A stretch of 23,537 nucleotides of DNA from IMG/VR virus record IMGVR_UViG_3300032242_003284, positions 1 to 23,537 of that record. One strand, written 5' to 3'. Position numbers and translations under genes: made by a program. The first letter of the stretch is position 1; every line of letters begins with the position of its first letter. Below are positions 6,631 through 14,369 of the stretch, piece after piece. Source of the DNA: a virus. Below the pieces are notes generated by a model that worked only from the letters and a program-made list of their open reading frames with translations, was not told the origin of the DNA and searched no databases.

Positions 6631-9327
6631 CTAAAATTTAAAAAATTTACCAACGTTCTCATTAAATGATGGAAAATCCCATTTGATATTTGAATATAAG
6701 TCAGTAAGCTTGTTAAGTAATGATGTATTAAAACCTTCCTCCCTATTAGCATATTTGTCAATAAACTCATTAATAAAATCTGGATCCTCTCCCGTAAAAG
6801 CAATTACGTCAATTTTATACGGATTATCTAATAAAGCTATAAATTTTATTTTATCACCTCTAACGATCATAGAGTGTTTTTTTTCTAATTTTTTAAATTT
6901 AATTAAATCATTATAATATATTACAGATCTACTATTTATTGGAGTTCCTTTTGCAATTGTACTAAATATAGAACCTGCGGTAGGTTTTCTTTCAATATAT
7001 TCAGTTACTTTATTTACTCCTGTTGGTCTAGCTATGCTTGATATTGGTAATGTTTTAACTGTCTTTTTAAAGTTAATTAATTTTTCATCCATTTCAACTT
7101 TTTGTTTTCCAAATAAGATGTCTTTTAAGAATGATTCTGCAAATTCTTTATAGATTGGATTCATATTACTCTTCATAATATCTAATCCTTTGATATCAAA
7201 CTCATCTTTAGGAACTCCTTGATCATTTACTACCCACATCGCATATCTTCTCTTACCTGCCCAATATGCACGTTCTACTACAACTTCTTGTTTAAGTGTA
7301 AGGTATTTATTCTCTTTCGCATTAAAATATTTTTTAATTGGATTATTAAGTTGTTGATTAGCCCTTTCTTGAATTTCTTGAGATATGGCAATAATTTTTT
7401 CAATTCTTTCATTTCTATCAGTAACTTTTGGGAATCTTTTTTTAAGTAATGGATTAATTTCAATATAAAGCGAATCAGTATCAGATGCCACAATATAATC
7501 CTTATCTGTTCCTAATTCTTTATTTATTATTTCATTAACATAGTCAATTGATCCCATAGTAAGTCTTTGACCTGTATTTGTTATAGCCGATGATATCATC
7601 TTATATCCATCAGCAAATCTCCATGTATTAACACCAAAAGTTCCATACATAGCATTCTGAAGAATTTTAAATGCTTGTTGGTAGTTCTTATATAACTTAG
7701 CTCCAGCCTTATCACCTTCCTTACCAGCTTTCTTCATCAAACCACGATAATACTCACGTTTGTCAAACCAATCTTCTAATACTTCACAAGCAATACTTTT
7801 CTTATGTGTTGAGAACATTGCACCTGATGCACCTATAGTAATACCGTTATCTTCAATAAATTTTACAAGTTCACCAATACTTAATCTTGCCTCTTTTAAT
7901 TTATAAGTTTTTCTGTCTAATTTCTCTACAACTACTTGAATAGATTGATCTTTTTGTTTTAATTCTTCTAATGTATTGTTTTGTTCGTAATTATCTTTTG
8001 TTTGAATTCTTCCAATACAAGTTTCTAAACCAGCATTAAGCATCTTAATAATACTCGGGTATAGTGATGTAAAGTCAAGGTCAGACAAATCTTCATATAA
8101 TCCTGGAACAGGATCTTTTAAGTAACCTCCAGCAGAAGGATCATATTTTTTTACAATAGATTCACTATAATATTTTACTATTCCTGATTTAAGTTGTACC
8201 CCACATTCTTTATCTTCATGGCTAACTAATATACCTTCCGTTGTATCTCCTACCTTAACATAATCACCAACTATAAAATCTTTAATAAAACGATTGATTG
8301 TATGAGGTTTATTATTTGGAATGATTCCTTTCCTTTTAAGATAAGTTAATATTGCCCCTTCATTAAGCAAAGTATTAAAATAAATCATTTCATAAGGAGT
8401 ATGGCATAAATGACATATTAATACTGTCAATGCAATAAACTGAAGATTATCTTCTAAAGCTACAATGATTTCAACATCTCGAATATTATAGTCAATAAAC
8501 TTATTAACATCTTCTTTAAATAATCTATCAAGACTTCTATTATCTTCAATCTTTCCTAAATTGGCATACTTAAGACCAATTGCATTTAGCTTATATGATG
8601 GCTCTTCCTTTACAATAAACTTCTTATGAAGTAACATGTAATCTAAAGAAGAAACACCACCTATAGTAATAGGGGAATCTGTTTTCCATGGACTTTCTTT
8701 TATTTTTCCAATAGGACTAAGTTGATTGGCAATATCACATCCTAAAATATTTCTTATTCTATAATATAGATATGGGATATCAAAGAAGTCAGAGTTATAT
8801 CCTACAACAATAGTTGGATCTAATTCTTTCCATTTTTTAATAAATTTATTTATAAGATCAACCTCACTAGAACAAGTTATGATTTCTTTTCCTTCAACAT
8901 TAATATCATTAATTTGACCTTCCTCATCAAGAATAAAACATATCTTTTGTTTTGAGTTATTATCTATTAATGCAATTGCTGTCAGCTTAGTAGGGGTATC
9001 TTTGACATATTGTGGTGTTAATGTACCACCAATCTCAATCTCAATATCTAAATAAACTATATTATGTGACTTTGGCAAGTCATCTGTCTGATAGTACAAA
9101 TCACGAAGTATAAGAAGTTCTTTATCAATATCCTTCTCATATAAATTTGGATTCTCTTTATCGTATTTTTTTGTAGCAGATACTTTAAATCCATCTAAGG
9201 TCATAAAGTCTCCATTCTTATCTATTTTGTAAAAAAAAGGACTGTACTGAAATTTGGTCCAACCTGTTTCATCATCTCTTAGGAAGTAATTTCTACTTTC
9301 AAAATCATAGTGTACGGCTTGAAACAT
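6631..9327 (-). CDS. gp43: Family B replicative DNA polymerase, T4 gp43-like
   Basis: 898 aa, the same length as T4 gp43. The 3'-5' proofreading exonuclease is intact: Exo I YLDIEIE (Asp94, Glu96), Exo II VGYNSDFFD (Asp180), Exo III YNIRD (Tyr280, Asp284). Polymerase motifs follow: A as DFTSLYPSII (from Asp418), B as KILQNAMYG, and C as ASDTDSLY. The C-terminus ends VGKFFKF, two spaced aromatic residues at the place where gp43 binds its clamp. The gene precedes the clamp gene and overlaps the end of the lysin gene by 23 nt. It should be the main replicative polymerase. No frameshift or intron is seen, unlike many phage gp43 genes. Confidence 0.97.
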   Translation of the reverse strand: MFQAVHYDFESRNYFLRDDETGWTKFQYSPFFYKIDKNGDFMTLDGFKVSATKKYDKENPNLYEKDIDKELLILRDLYYQTDDLPKSHNIVYLDIEIEIGGTLTPQYVKDTPTKLTAIALIDNNSKQKICFILDEEGQINDINVEGKEIITCSSEVDLINKFIKKWKELDPTIVVGYNSDFFDIPYLYYRIRNILGCDIANQLSPIGKIKESPWKTDSPITIGGVSSLDYMLLHKKFIVKEEPSYKLNAIGLKYANLGKIEDNRSLDRLFKEDVNKFIDYNIRDVEIIVALEDNLQFIALTVLICHLCHTPYEMIYFNTLLNEGAILTYLKRKGIIPNNKPHTINRFIKDFIVGDYVKVGDTTEGILVSHEDKECGVQLKSGIVKYYSESIVKKYDPSAGGYLKDPVPGLYEDLSDLDFTSLYPSIIKMLNAGLETCIGRIQTKDNYEQNNTLEELKQKDQSIQVVVEKLDRKTYKLKEARLSIGELVKFIEDNGITIGASGAMFSTHKKSIACEVLEDWFDKREYYRGLMKKAGKEGDKAGAKLYKNYQQAFKILQNAMYGTFGVNTWRFADGYKMISSAITNTGQRLTMGSIDYVNEIINKELGTDKDYIVASDTDSLYIEINPLLKKRFPKVTDRNERIEKIIAISQEIQERANQQLNNPIKKYFNAKENKYLTLKQEVVVERAYWAGKRRYAMWVVNDQGVPKDEFDIKGLDIMKSNMNPIYKEFAESFLKDILFGKQKVEMDEKLINFKKTVKTLPISSIARPTGVNKVTEYIERKPTAGSIFSTIAKGTPINSRSVIYYNDLIKFKKLEKKHSMIVRGDKIKFIALLDNPYKIDVIAFTGEDPDFINEFIDKYANREEGFNTSLLNKLTDLYSNIKWDFPSFNENVGKFFKF

Positions 9328-9754
9328 TTGTTGTATCTATCTTATATTTTGATGCTATTTTTACAACTTGCTTAGTATAAGAAGTAGAACGAGCATATTT
9401 CTTTTTTAGAAACCAAAGATAATCTTTTTTACTTAAAATTTTGTACTTCTTAGAAAAATAATTTTGAATGAAGATGTAATGAGAGATACAGTCTTCAATA
9501 GACTTATAAGTTGCATATGATCCTATCTTGCCATTTGCAAATTTCCTATTGTACTTTATGCCAAATATATTGTTGTGCTTGGCAAGTTTTGACTTGTTGT
9601 TTCCTGTTTCTAAGATGAACTGTGCTATAGTTATGTCTTTATATTTTATTTCAGGATGTTCTAGTATTATTTTTATTATTTCATCCTTTCCAATAGATAA
9701 AGCAGTGAAACTCAAGCATATTAGTATGCTTGTAAATAATGTTATTACTTTCAT
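9305..9754 (-). CDS. Secreted glucosaminidase-type lysin (GH73-like)
   Basis: 149 aa. Residues 1-22 are a signal peptide: MK, then a hydrophobic core (VITLFTSILICLSFTALSI) and a small residue before Lys-Asp-Glu. The mature part matches the mannosyl-glycoprotein endo-beta-N-acetylglucosaminidase fold: AQFILETGNNKS with the probable catalytic Glu49, HNNIFGIKY, a YATYKSIEDCISHY helix, and SYTKQVVKIASKY at the C-terminus. It should cleave the glycan chains of peptidoglycan after export. A signal peptide means it can reach the periplasm through host Sec without a holin. It is placed ahead of the DNA polymerase gene and not in a lysis cassette, and has its own promoter. Confidence 0.85.
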   Translation of the reverse strand: MKVITLFTSILICLSFTALSIGKDEIIKIILEHPEIKYKDITIAQFILETGNNKSKLAKHNNIFGIKYNRKFANGKIGSYATYKSIEDCISHYIFIQNYFSKKYKILSKKDYLWFLKKKYARSTSYTKQVVKIASKYKIDTTNVSSRTL

Positions 9755-9771
9755 ATACCTTTATTTTTTAC

Positions 9772-9803
9772 CAAAACTACATTAAAAAATACAACAAACC
9801 AAA
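9772..9803 (-). promoter_or_regulatory. Bacteroidetes-type promoter for the lysin-polymerase-clamp unit
   Basis: Minus strand TAGTTTTG (9779-9772) matches TANNTTTG, with a perfect TTTG (9803-9800) exactly 20 nt upstream. It sits in the 49-bp gap before the lysin start (9754) and predicts a leader of about 12 nt without a Shine-Dalgarno sequence. Confidence 0.72.
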
Positions 9804-9941
9804 TTATCTTCCTTGGCCACTGTATTTCTTAACGTAGTTCTTAGATTGTTTATTGAAAGATGTCTTAGTTTTAGAGTGTCTTCCTATATTTTTTTTCTTA
9901 ATCTCAATTTTTCTAGATTCAACTGATTTTGCTTTTGCCAT
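9804..9941 (-). CDS. Small basic protein, 45 aa
   Basis: The 45-aa product starts MAKAKSVESRK and ends YVKKYSGQGR. About a third of residues are Lys or Arg, so it probably binds nucleic acid or ribosomes. Small Lys-rich proteins ending in a Tyr-x-Gly-Gln-Gly-Arg-like tail occur in T4-like phages without known function. Its start overlaps the end of the upstream 62-aa gene by 23 nt in another frame. Confidence 0.65.
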   Translation of the reverse strand: MAKAKSVESRKIEIKKKNIGRHSKTKTSFNKQSKNYVKKYSGQGR

Positions 9942-10107
9942 GTTCTTCTTGATTTTCAATTTGATTGCCATCTATAATCAAAACGATCTCTTCAAGAACT
10001 TTATTTATCTCTTCAATAGTTAATGTCGGAGTAATTTTATCTTTGATTTCTCTTAATCTCTTAAGGTTATATTCAATGCTTTCCAATTCTTTAAAGGTAT
10101 CTTTCAT
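9919..10107 (-). CDS. Small helical protein of unknown function, 62 aa
   Basis: 62 aa, almost entirely charged and helical: FKELESIEYNLKRLREIKDK, then a TPTLTIEEINK turn and a second helix VLEEIVLIIDG. Predicted two-helix hairpin or coiled coil. The leader before its ATG is A/T-rich and no Shine-Dalgarno sequence is present. No family is recognised. Its 3' end overlaps the start of the 45-aa basic protein, which suggests translational coupling. Confidence 0.6.
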   Translation of the reverse strand: MKDTFKELESIEYNLKRLREIKDKITPTLTIEEINKVLEEIVLIIDGNQIENQEEHGKSKIS

Positions 10108-10138
10108 ATTATAGACTTCAATTATATATATGCGAAAA

Positions 10139-10231
10139 TCAAAAAATATTACTTTCCACTAGATCCGTGGCCACTAGTTCCCCTTTTGGCTTTACTGCCT
10201 CTGGTACTAATTTTTTAAATTTTACTTTCAT
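10139..10231 (-). CDS. Very short reading frame after nrdA, 30 aa
   Basis: The ATG lies 3 nt after the nrdA stop. The zero-frame product is MKVKFKKLVPEAVKPKG then ELVATDLVESNIF. In the -1 frame, after a run of six A at codons 6-7, the same DNA reads ISTRGSKAKRGTSGHGSSGK before a stop: a basic, Gly-rich tail like those of other tiny phage proteins. Which frame is used cannot be decided here. There is no recognised family. Confidence 0.35.
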   Translation of the reverse strand: MKVKFKKLVPEAVKPKGELVATDLVESNIF

Positions 10232-10234
10232 ATC

Positions 10235-11878
10235 CTATGCTTCGCAACTCTGGCAGGCCAAGATATCTTTTGCAAATTCTTGAGCTGCGTTTACTGAATG
10301 TTGGTAATACAATGTTTTAATTCCTAAATCATGGGCTTCAATCATCAATGAATTGATATCCTTTGTAGGAGTGGTAGGGTGTACCATAATATTCAAAGAT
10401 TGTGATTGATCAATATACTTTTGTCTAGCTGCAGCTTGGATAATAATTTCCTTTTGAGATATCTCAATAAATGTTTTAAATACATCCTTTTCTTCCTGAG
10501 TAAGGAAATCCAAATGCTGAACACTTCCAAATGCTTTTAAAATACTCATCCATACTTCAGCGGTATTCATTCCCTTAGATTCTAATAACTGCTCAAGATA
10601 TTTATCTTTTACTGTAAACTTCATCTTAGCAACATCTTTAATATAATAGTTGCTATTATTAGGCTCGATAGACTGCGATACTTGGCCTAAGATGAACGCA
10701 GATGATGTAGTTGGAGCAATAGCTATCAAAGTAGTATTACGTCTTCCATACCCCTTTAAAACCTCTGGTTCTCCATACTCAGTTGCCATCTTAGCTGAGG
10801 CTGCATAAGCTTGGTCATAGATTGTCTTTGCGATCATTGTATTGTACAACTTAGCCTCTAAAGAATTAAAAGCAATCATCTTACTCTTAAGAAAACTATG
10901 CCATCCTAATTGACCAATACCCAATGCACGATGTTTTTCAGCAAATTTAACTGCACGTTGCATAAATTGTATTTTACTTGCTTTTTCAATAAAATCAGTC
11001 ATAACTGCATCTAAAAAGTAAACAAGAGTTTCAATTGCATCTGTATCCTTCCATTCTTCAAAATAAAGAACATTCATTGAAGATAAGTCACAAACAAAGG
11101 ATTCATCGGGACTATCAGGCAAGCATATCTCAGAACACATATTACTATGGGTAACTTTCATATCCTTATCACGATAAACATCTGCGGCACCATTATTTAC
11201 ATTATCAGTAAAAAAGATATAAGGAAATCCAAATTCAGATCTTACTTGTAATACTTTTGCCCATACTTTTCTTTTGGCCTGATCACCGTTCTTCATTTGA
11301 TTTAACCAATAGGTTGGAACACAAACACCAAATGATAAATCTTGTATTGGAGAACCTTCAGAACGAATTGTTAAGAACTCTTCAATATCAGCATGATCAA
11401 TATCCAAATAAGCCGCATGATGACCTCTACGAGAACTTCCTTGACTAATAACATTGGCAGTAGTGTCAAACTTCTTCATGAAATGAACAGCCCCTGAACT
11501 TTGACCATTATCTCTAATGGATGAACCACGTGGACGAATCTTACCGTAATACCCAGAAGTTCCACCACCCATCTTACACATCATTCCTACCTCAGCATCA
11601 GACCAAAGAATACTTTCCATTGTGTCATCTACATAACTTCCAAAACAAGAAATACCAAGACCACGATCAGTACCAAAATTTGTCCATATAGGGCTAGATA
11701 TTGAATACCAACCTTTTGCAATGTTTTCCTTCATCTTTGCAGCAAACCCTGGCTTATTAAGAATCTTTTCTGCATGGTTAACAATAATGTCAACACGTTC
11801 ATCTAAAGTTTGACCTGGTAGTAAATAATCTCTTTCTAAGAAAGTTCTACTAGTTTCGTTGTACCATCTATATTCCAT
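10235..11878 (-). CDS. nrdA: Class I ribonucleotide reductase large subunit
   Basis: 547 aa catalytic subunit converting ribonucleoside diphosphates to deoxyribonucleotides. The catalytic set is complete: redox pair Cys78 (ISCFGS) and Cys263 (FVCDLSSMN), the thiyl-radical site NMCSE (Asn246, Cys248, Glu250), the radical-transfer tyrosine pair in KTLYYQ near residue 528, and a C-terminal CQSC that accepts electrons from thioredoxin. It is about 200 residues shorter than E. coli NrdA because the N-terminal ATP-cone is absent; the protein begins close to the ten-stranded barrel. Loss of the cone predicts no dATP feedback inhibition, useful for a phage flooding the cell with dNTPs. It starts 1 nt after the nrdB stop. 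Confidence 0.96.
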   Translation of the reverse strand: MEYRWYNETSRTFLERDYLLPGQTLDERVDIIVNHAEKILNKPGFAAKMKENIAKGWYSISSPIWTNFGTDRGLGISCFGSYVDDTMESILWSDAEVGMMCKMGGGTSGYYGKIRPRGSSIRDNGQSSGAVHFMKKFDTTANVISQGSSRRGHHAAYLDIDHADIEEFLTIRSEGSPIQDLSFGVCVPTYWLNQMKNGDQAKRKVWAKVLQVRSEFGFPYIFFTDNVNNGAADVYRDKDMKVTHSNMCSEICLPDSPDESFVCDLSSMNVLYFEEWKDTDAIETLVYFLDAVMTDFIEKASKIQFMQRAVKFAEKHRALGIGQLGWHSFLKSKMIAFNSLEAKLYNTMIAKTIYDQAYAASAKMATEYGEPEVLKGYGRRNTTLIAIAPTTSSAFILGQVSQSIEPNNSNYYIKDVAKMKFTVKDKYLEQLLESKGMNTAEVWMSILKAFGSVQHLDFLTQEEKDVFKTFIEISQKEIIIQAAARQKYIDQSQSLNIMVHPTTPTKDINSLMIEAHDLGIKTLYYQHSVNAAQEFAKDILACQSCEA

Positions 11879-11879
11879 A

Positions 11880-12854
11880 TTAAAATAAATCGTTTGAAGT
11901 TATACTTTTTGTTTTCTTGCTATAAGTGACAGGTTTTTTATAGAAAAAATCGGTATGGGTTTGTGCATATATTTCTTCCATAAACCATTCGATGTCAGCT
12001 AACTTATTTTCATCTATTTCAAATATTTTTTCACCACCAATCATCTGTATACTTTCATTAAACCTGTACTTTATAAATTCATATAGAGTTTCCTTCTGAA
12101 TAAATTCTAATTCTCCTTCTTCAAAGATCCAGTCTATTACTTTTACTTCGGCATCATAAGCCTTTCTAGAGGCACGTTCAATCTTTTTGTAGAAATCCTC
12201 ATCAAACCATTCTGGATATTCTTCCTTTACTTTGTTAATAATATAGATTCCAAGTAAACCATGAACTACTTCTTCTTTTTGTGTTGCTTGTACTACATTA
12301 TCAATATCCTTCAGCATATTCTTATGCTTATTAAATGCTTTAATAACTGCAAATTGGCTAAATAAACTAACGTTTTCGGTAAACAAACTGAACAAAGTTA
12401 GTGTCAATGTATACAACTGCTTATTATCACTTGATGCATTTTTTAAATATTTACTTAAATAATCAATTCTACCTTGTATAACCGGGTTTTCTAATAAAAC
12501 AACAAAGTCATCATTTAGTGAAAGTACTTCTAGTAAATGAGAATACGCATCGGAATGGCGAACCTCACTCTCAGCAAAAGTCATTCCAACTTGATCAAAC
12601 TCAGATTTTGGAAACTGATCTCCTAACTTACTCCAAAACTTTTTAACTGAAACTTCTATCTGAGCTATGGCAAGCAACGTGTTCTTTATTGCATTCTTTT
12701 CTTTTGTATTTAACTTAGTATTAAAGTCTTGCACATCACTAGTAAAATTCCATTCTGTATGGATCCAGTATGAATGCCTGATGGCATCTTTGTACTTAAG
12801 GATCTCTGGGTATTCAAAAGGTTTAAATGCGACTCGCTTGTCAAATATACTCAT
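11880..12854 (-). CDS. nrdB: Class I ribonucleotide reductase small (radical) subunit
   Basis: 324 aa ferritin-like protein. AESEVRHSDAYSHLL gives the metal ligands Glu97 and His100 and the radical Tyr104, in the same spacing as E. coli Glu115, His118 and Tyr122. A second ligand set is seen in KEEVVHGLLG. Where E. coli has Asp84 as first ligand, the nearest acid here is Glu67 in AQIEVSV, one residue off the expected spacing. The subunit generates the tyrosyl radical used by NrdA. The gene order is nrdB then nrdA, the reverse of the usual bacterial order. A terminator hairpin lies just before its start. Confidence 0.94.
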   Translation of the reverse strand: MSIFDKRVAFKPFEYPEILKYKDAIRHSYWIHTEWNFTSDVQDFNTKLNTKEKNAIKNTLLAIAQIEVSVKKFWSKLGDQFPKSEFDQVGMTFAESEVRHSDAYSHLLEVLSLNDDFVVLLENPVIQGRIDYLSKYLKNASSDNKQLYTLTLTLFSLFTENVSLFSQFAVIKAFNKHKNMLKDIDNVVQATQKEEVVHGLLGIYIINKVKEEYPEWFDEDFYKKIERASRKAYDAEVKVIDWIFEEGELEFIQKETLYEFIKYRFNESIQMIGGEKIFEIDENKLADIEWFMEEIYAQTHTDFFYKKPVTYSKKTKSITSNDLF

Positions 12855-12876
12855 ATGTTTAATGTATTTAAAGTTG

Positions 12877-12908
12877 AAAAAATAAGCCCCAAACTAAAAG
12901 GGGGCTTA
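12877..12908 (-). terminator. Rho-independent terminator after the helicase gene, just ahead of nrdB
   Basis: On the minus strand TAAGCCCC (12908-12901) pairs with GGGGCTTA (12890-12883) across a 10-nt loop, followed by six T (12882-12877). The 8-bp stem and the T-run are only correctly ordered for minus-strand transcription. It closes the gp32-uvsX-nuclease-helicase unit. It ends 22 nt before the nrdB ATG, and I see no good promoter in between. Confidence 0.85.
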
Positions 12909-12979
12909 AATAAATATAACCGTACTTCTGTATTATGATTTAAGTATTGTAACAAAAACTATAAACATAACAAGAATTT

Positions 12980-14356
12980 TTATATCCTAATACCAAAGAA
13001 AGTATTTGCACCTCCAGCGGCCTTTGATGTAACTTGATCAACAAAGTTGTTAATATTTTCAACTTCTTTGGCTTCATCTCTTGGATCATTGTCAATTCTA
13101 ATATCTCCGTTGCTTGTATTCACCAATGCATTAAATGTTAATCCATCTCCACCATATCTATTCTTAATAAAATGAAATCTACCAGTACCCGCTACCTTAT
13201 CATCTTTGTTTCTTGCAAGTGAAATAATAATATCTGCAATCATAATTTTGTCGTATGATCCTGCAGCATTATCTCCTTCTAGAATATCACTCTTAGCACC
13301 AGTTCTGTTTGCTTGGGATGGGGAAATAATTGGTACCTTAAGTTCTTTTGCAAGTGACTTGGCTTCTATGAATACATCATCAATTTCTTCCTTTCTATCC
13401 TTTCTTGAAGAACTTGGTCGCAAGTAGTCAAGATAGTCAATGATAATCATATCAGGTTTAAATCCTTCGTTTGATTCTAATTGTCTAAGGTGCGATTGAA
13501 TAGTTGCTAATGATGCTCTTTTAGGAGAATACTCCTTGATAACAACAGTGCCTTCTAATCCTTTCATTATTTCCTGTACTTCATTTCTATGATTGCCCAA
13601 ATCTTTAGAATCAATTCCTGTTAGAATAGCATCATATCTTTTTGAAGTATAAATGTCACCTAATTCAAGAGTGTAGTGAACAACGTTAAATCCAAGTTTA
13701 GCTGCATATGCACCCATTGCACAAACTACCCACGACTTACCACCACCTGGAGATCCAAAAACTAATACTAAATCCCCTTCACCAGATCCTCCTTGTGTTA
13801 GAAGATTAAAAGGAGCCCATGGAAATGGTATTGTCTTTCTTAATTCTGCTCGGTATCTAGCTTCAATATCAGTATTGTATTTTAGCCCTGAGTCTTTAGG
13901 GACACCAGCCTTTACTGCCTTACTAATTATATTAAAAATATCATCAAAGTTACCGCCACTTGATACCAAGTCCGCTGATGTCATAATAGCACTTTTCATT
14001 TGTTGATTTCTACAGAATAAAAAGAAATGTTTTTTGACGTATTCACCATCAATCATACTCTTCATATAACCCATAATTATTTCAACTTCTTTTTTAATTT
14101 GAATCTTAAGAATCTCATTTGATACTTTCTTAACTTCAATTGCAAGTGCATCTAAAGTAGGATAGATATGAAATTCAGTATAATACCTTAAGATAGCTTC
14201 AATTAAAAATTGGTGAGATGCACTATTAAAATCTTCTACAATTATAGTATCAAAAACATCATTCAGAAAGTTATTGTCTGAAAGTAGTAATGCGATAACT
14301 TTACTCTGAAAAGGACTTCCGTAATCTTCTAAATTTTGCAAATTATTATTGCTCAT
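12980..14356 (-). CDS. gp41: Replicative DNA helicase, DnaB/T4 gp41-like
   Basis: 458-aa RecA-fold hexameric helicase. An N-terminal helical domain (about 1-150) is followed by the Walker A GSPGGGKS (201-208), Walker B DMIIIDYLDYLRP, and the motif SQANRTGAKS with GSYDKIMIADIIISLARN typical of DnaB motif 4. It should unwind the fork 5'-3' and recruit primase; no primase gene is in the window. It is the last gene of the gp32-uvsX-nuclease unit and is followed by a 125-bp spacer holding the terminator. DnaB-family placement is sure; the gp41 subgroup call rests on the T4-like neighbours. Confidence 0.92.
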   Translation of the reverse strand: MSNNNLQNLEDYGSPFQSKVIALLLSDNNFLNDVFDTIIVEDFNSASHQFLIEAILRYYTEFHIYPTLDALAIEVKKVSNEILKIQIKKEVEIIMGYMKSMIDGEYVKKHFFLFCRNQQMKSAIMTSADLVSSGGNFDDIFNIISKAVKAGVPKDSGLKYNTDIEARYRAELRKTIPFPWAPFNLLTQGGSGEGDLVLVFGSPGGGKSWVVCAMGAYAAKLGFNVVHYTLELGDIYTSKRYDAILTGIDSKDLGNHRNEVQEIMKGLEGTVVIKEYSPKRASLATIQSHLRQLESNEGFKPDMIIIDYLDYLRPSSSRKDRKEEIDDVFIEAKSLAKELKVPIISPSQANRTGAKSDILEGDNAAGSYDKIMIADIIISLARNKDDKVAGTGRFHFIKNRYGGDGLTFNALVNTSNGDIRIDNDPRDEAKEVENINNFVDQVTSKAAGGANTFFGIRI

Positions 14357-14369
14357 ATAACCGGGTTTA

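Noticed and set aside
10139-10231. Truncated dUTPase, because FKKLVPEAVKPKG recalls dUTPase N-termini
   Set aside because: The resemblance covers about 13 residues, no dUTPase motif follows, and the alternative frame looks at least as protein-like.
10139-10231. Classic -1 programmed frameshift heptamer in the A6 run
   Set aside because: The codons TTT AAA AAA TTA do not form an X-XXY-YYZ heptamer in the zero frame.
12877-12908. Bidirectional terminator
   Set aside because: On the plus strand no T-run follows the hairpin, so it works only for minus-strand transcription.
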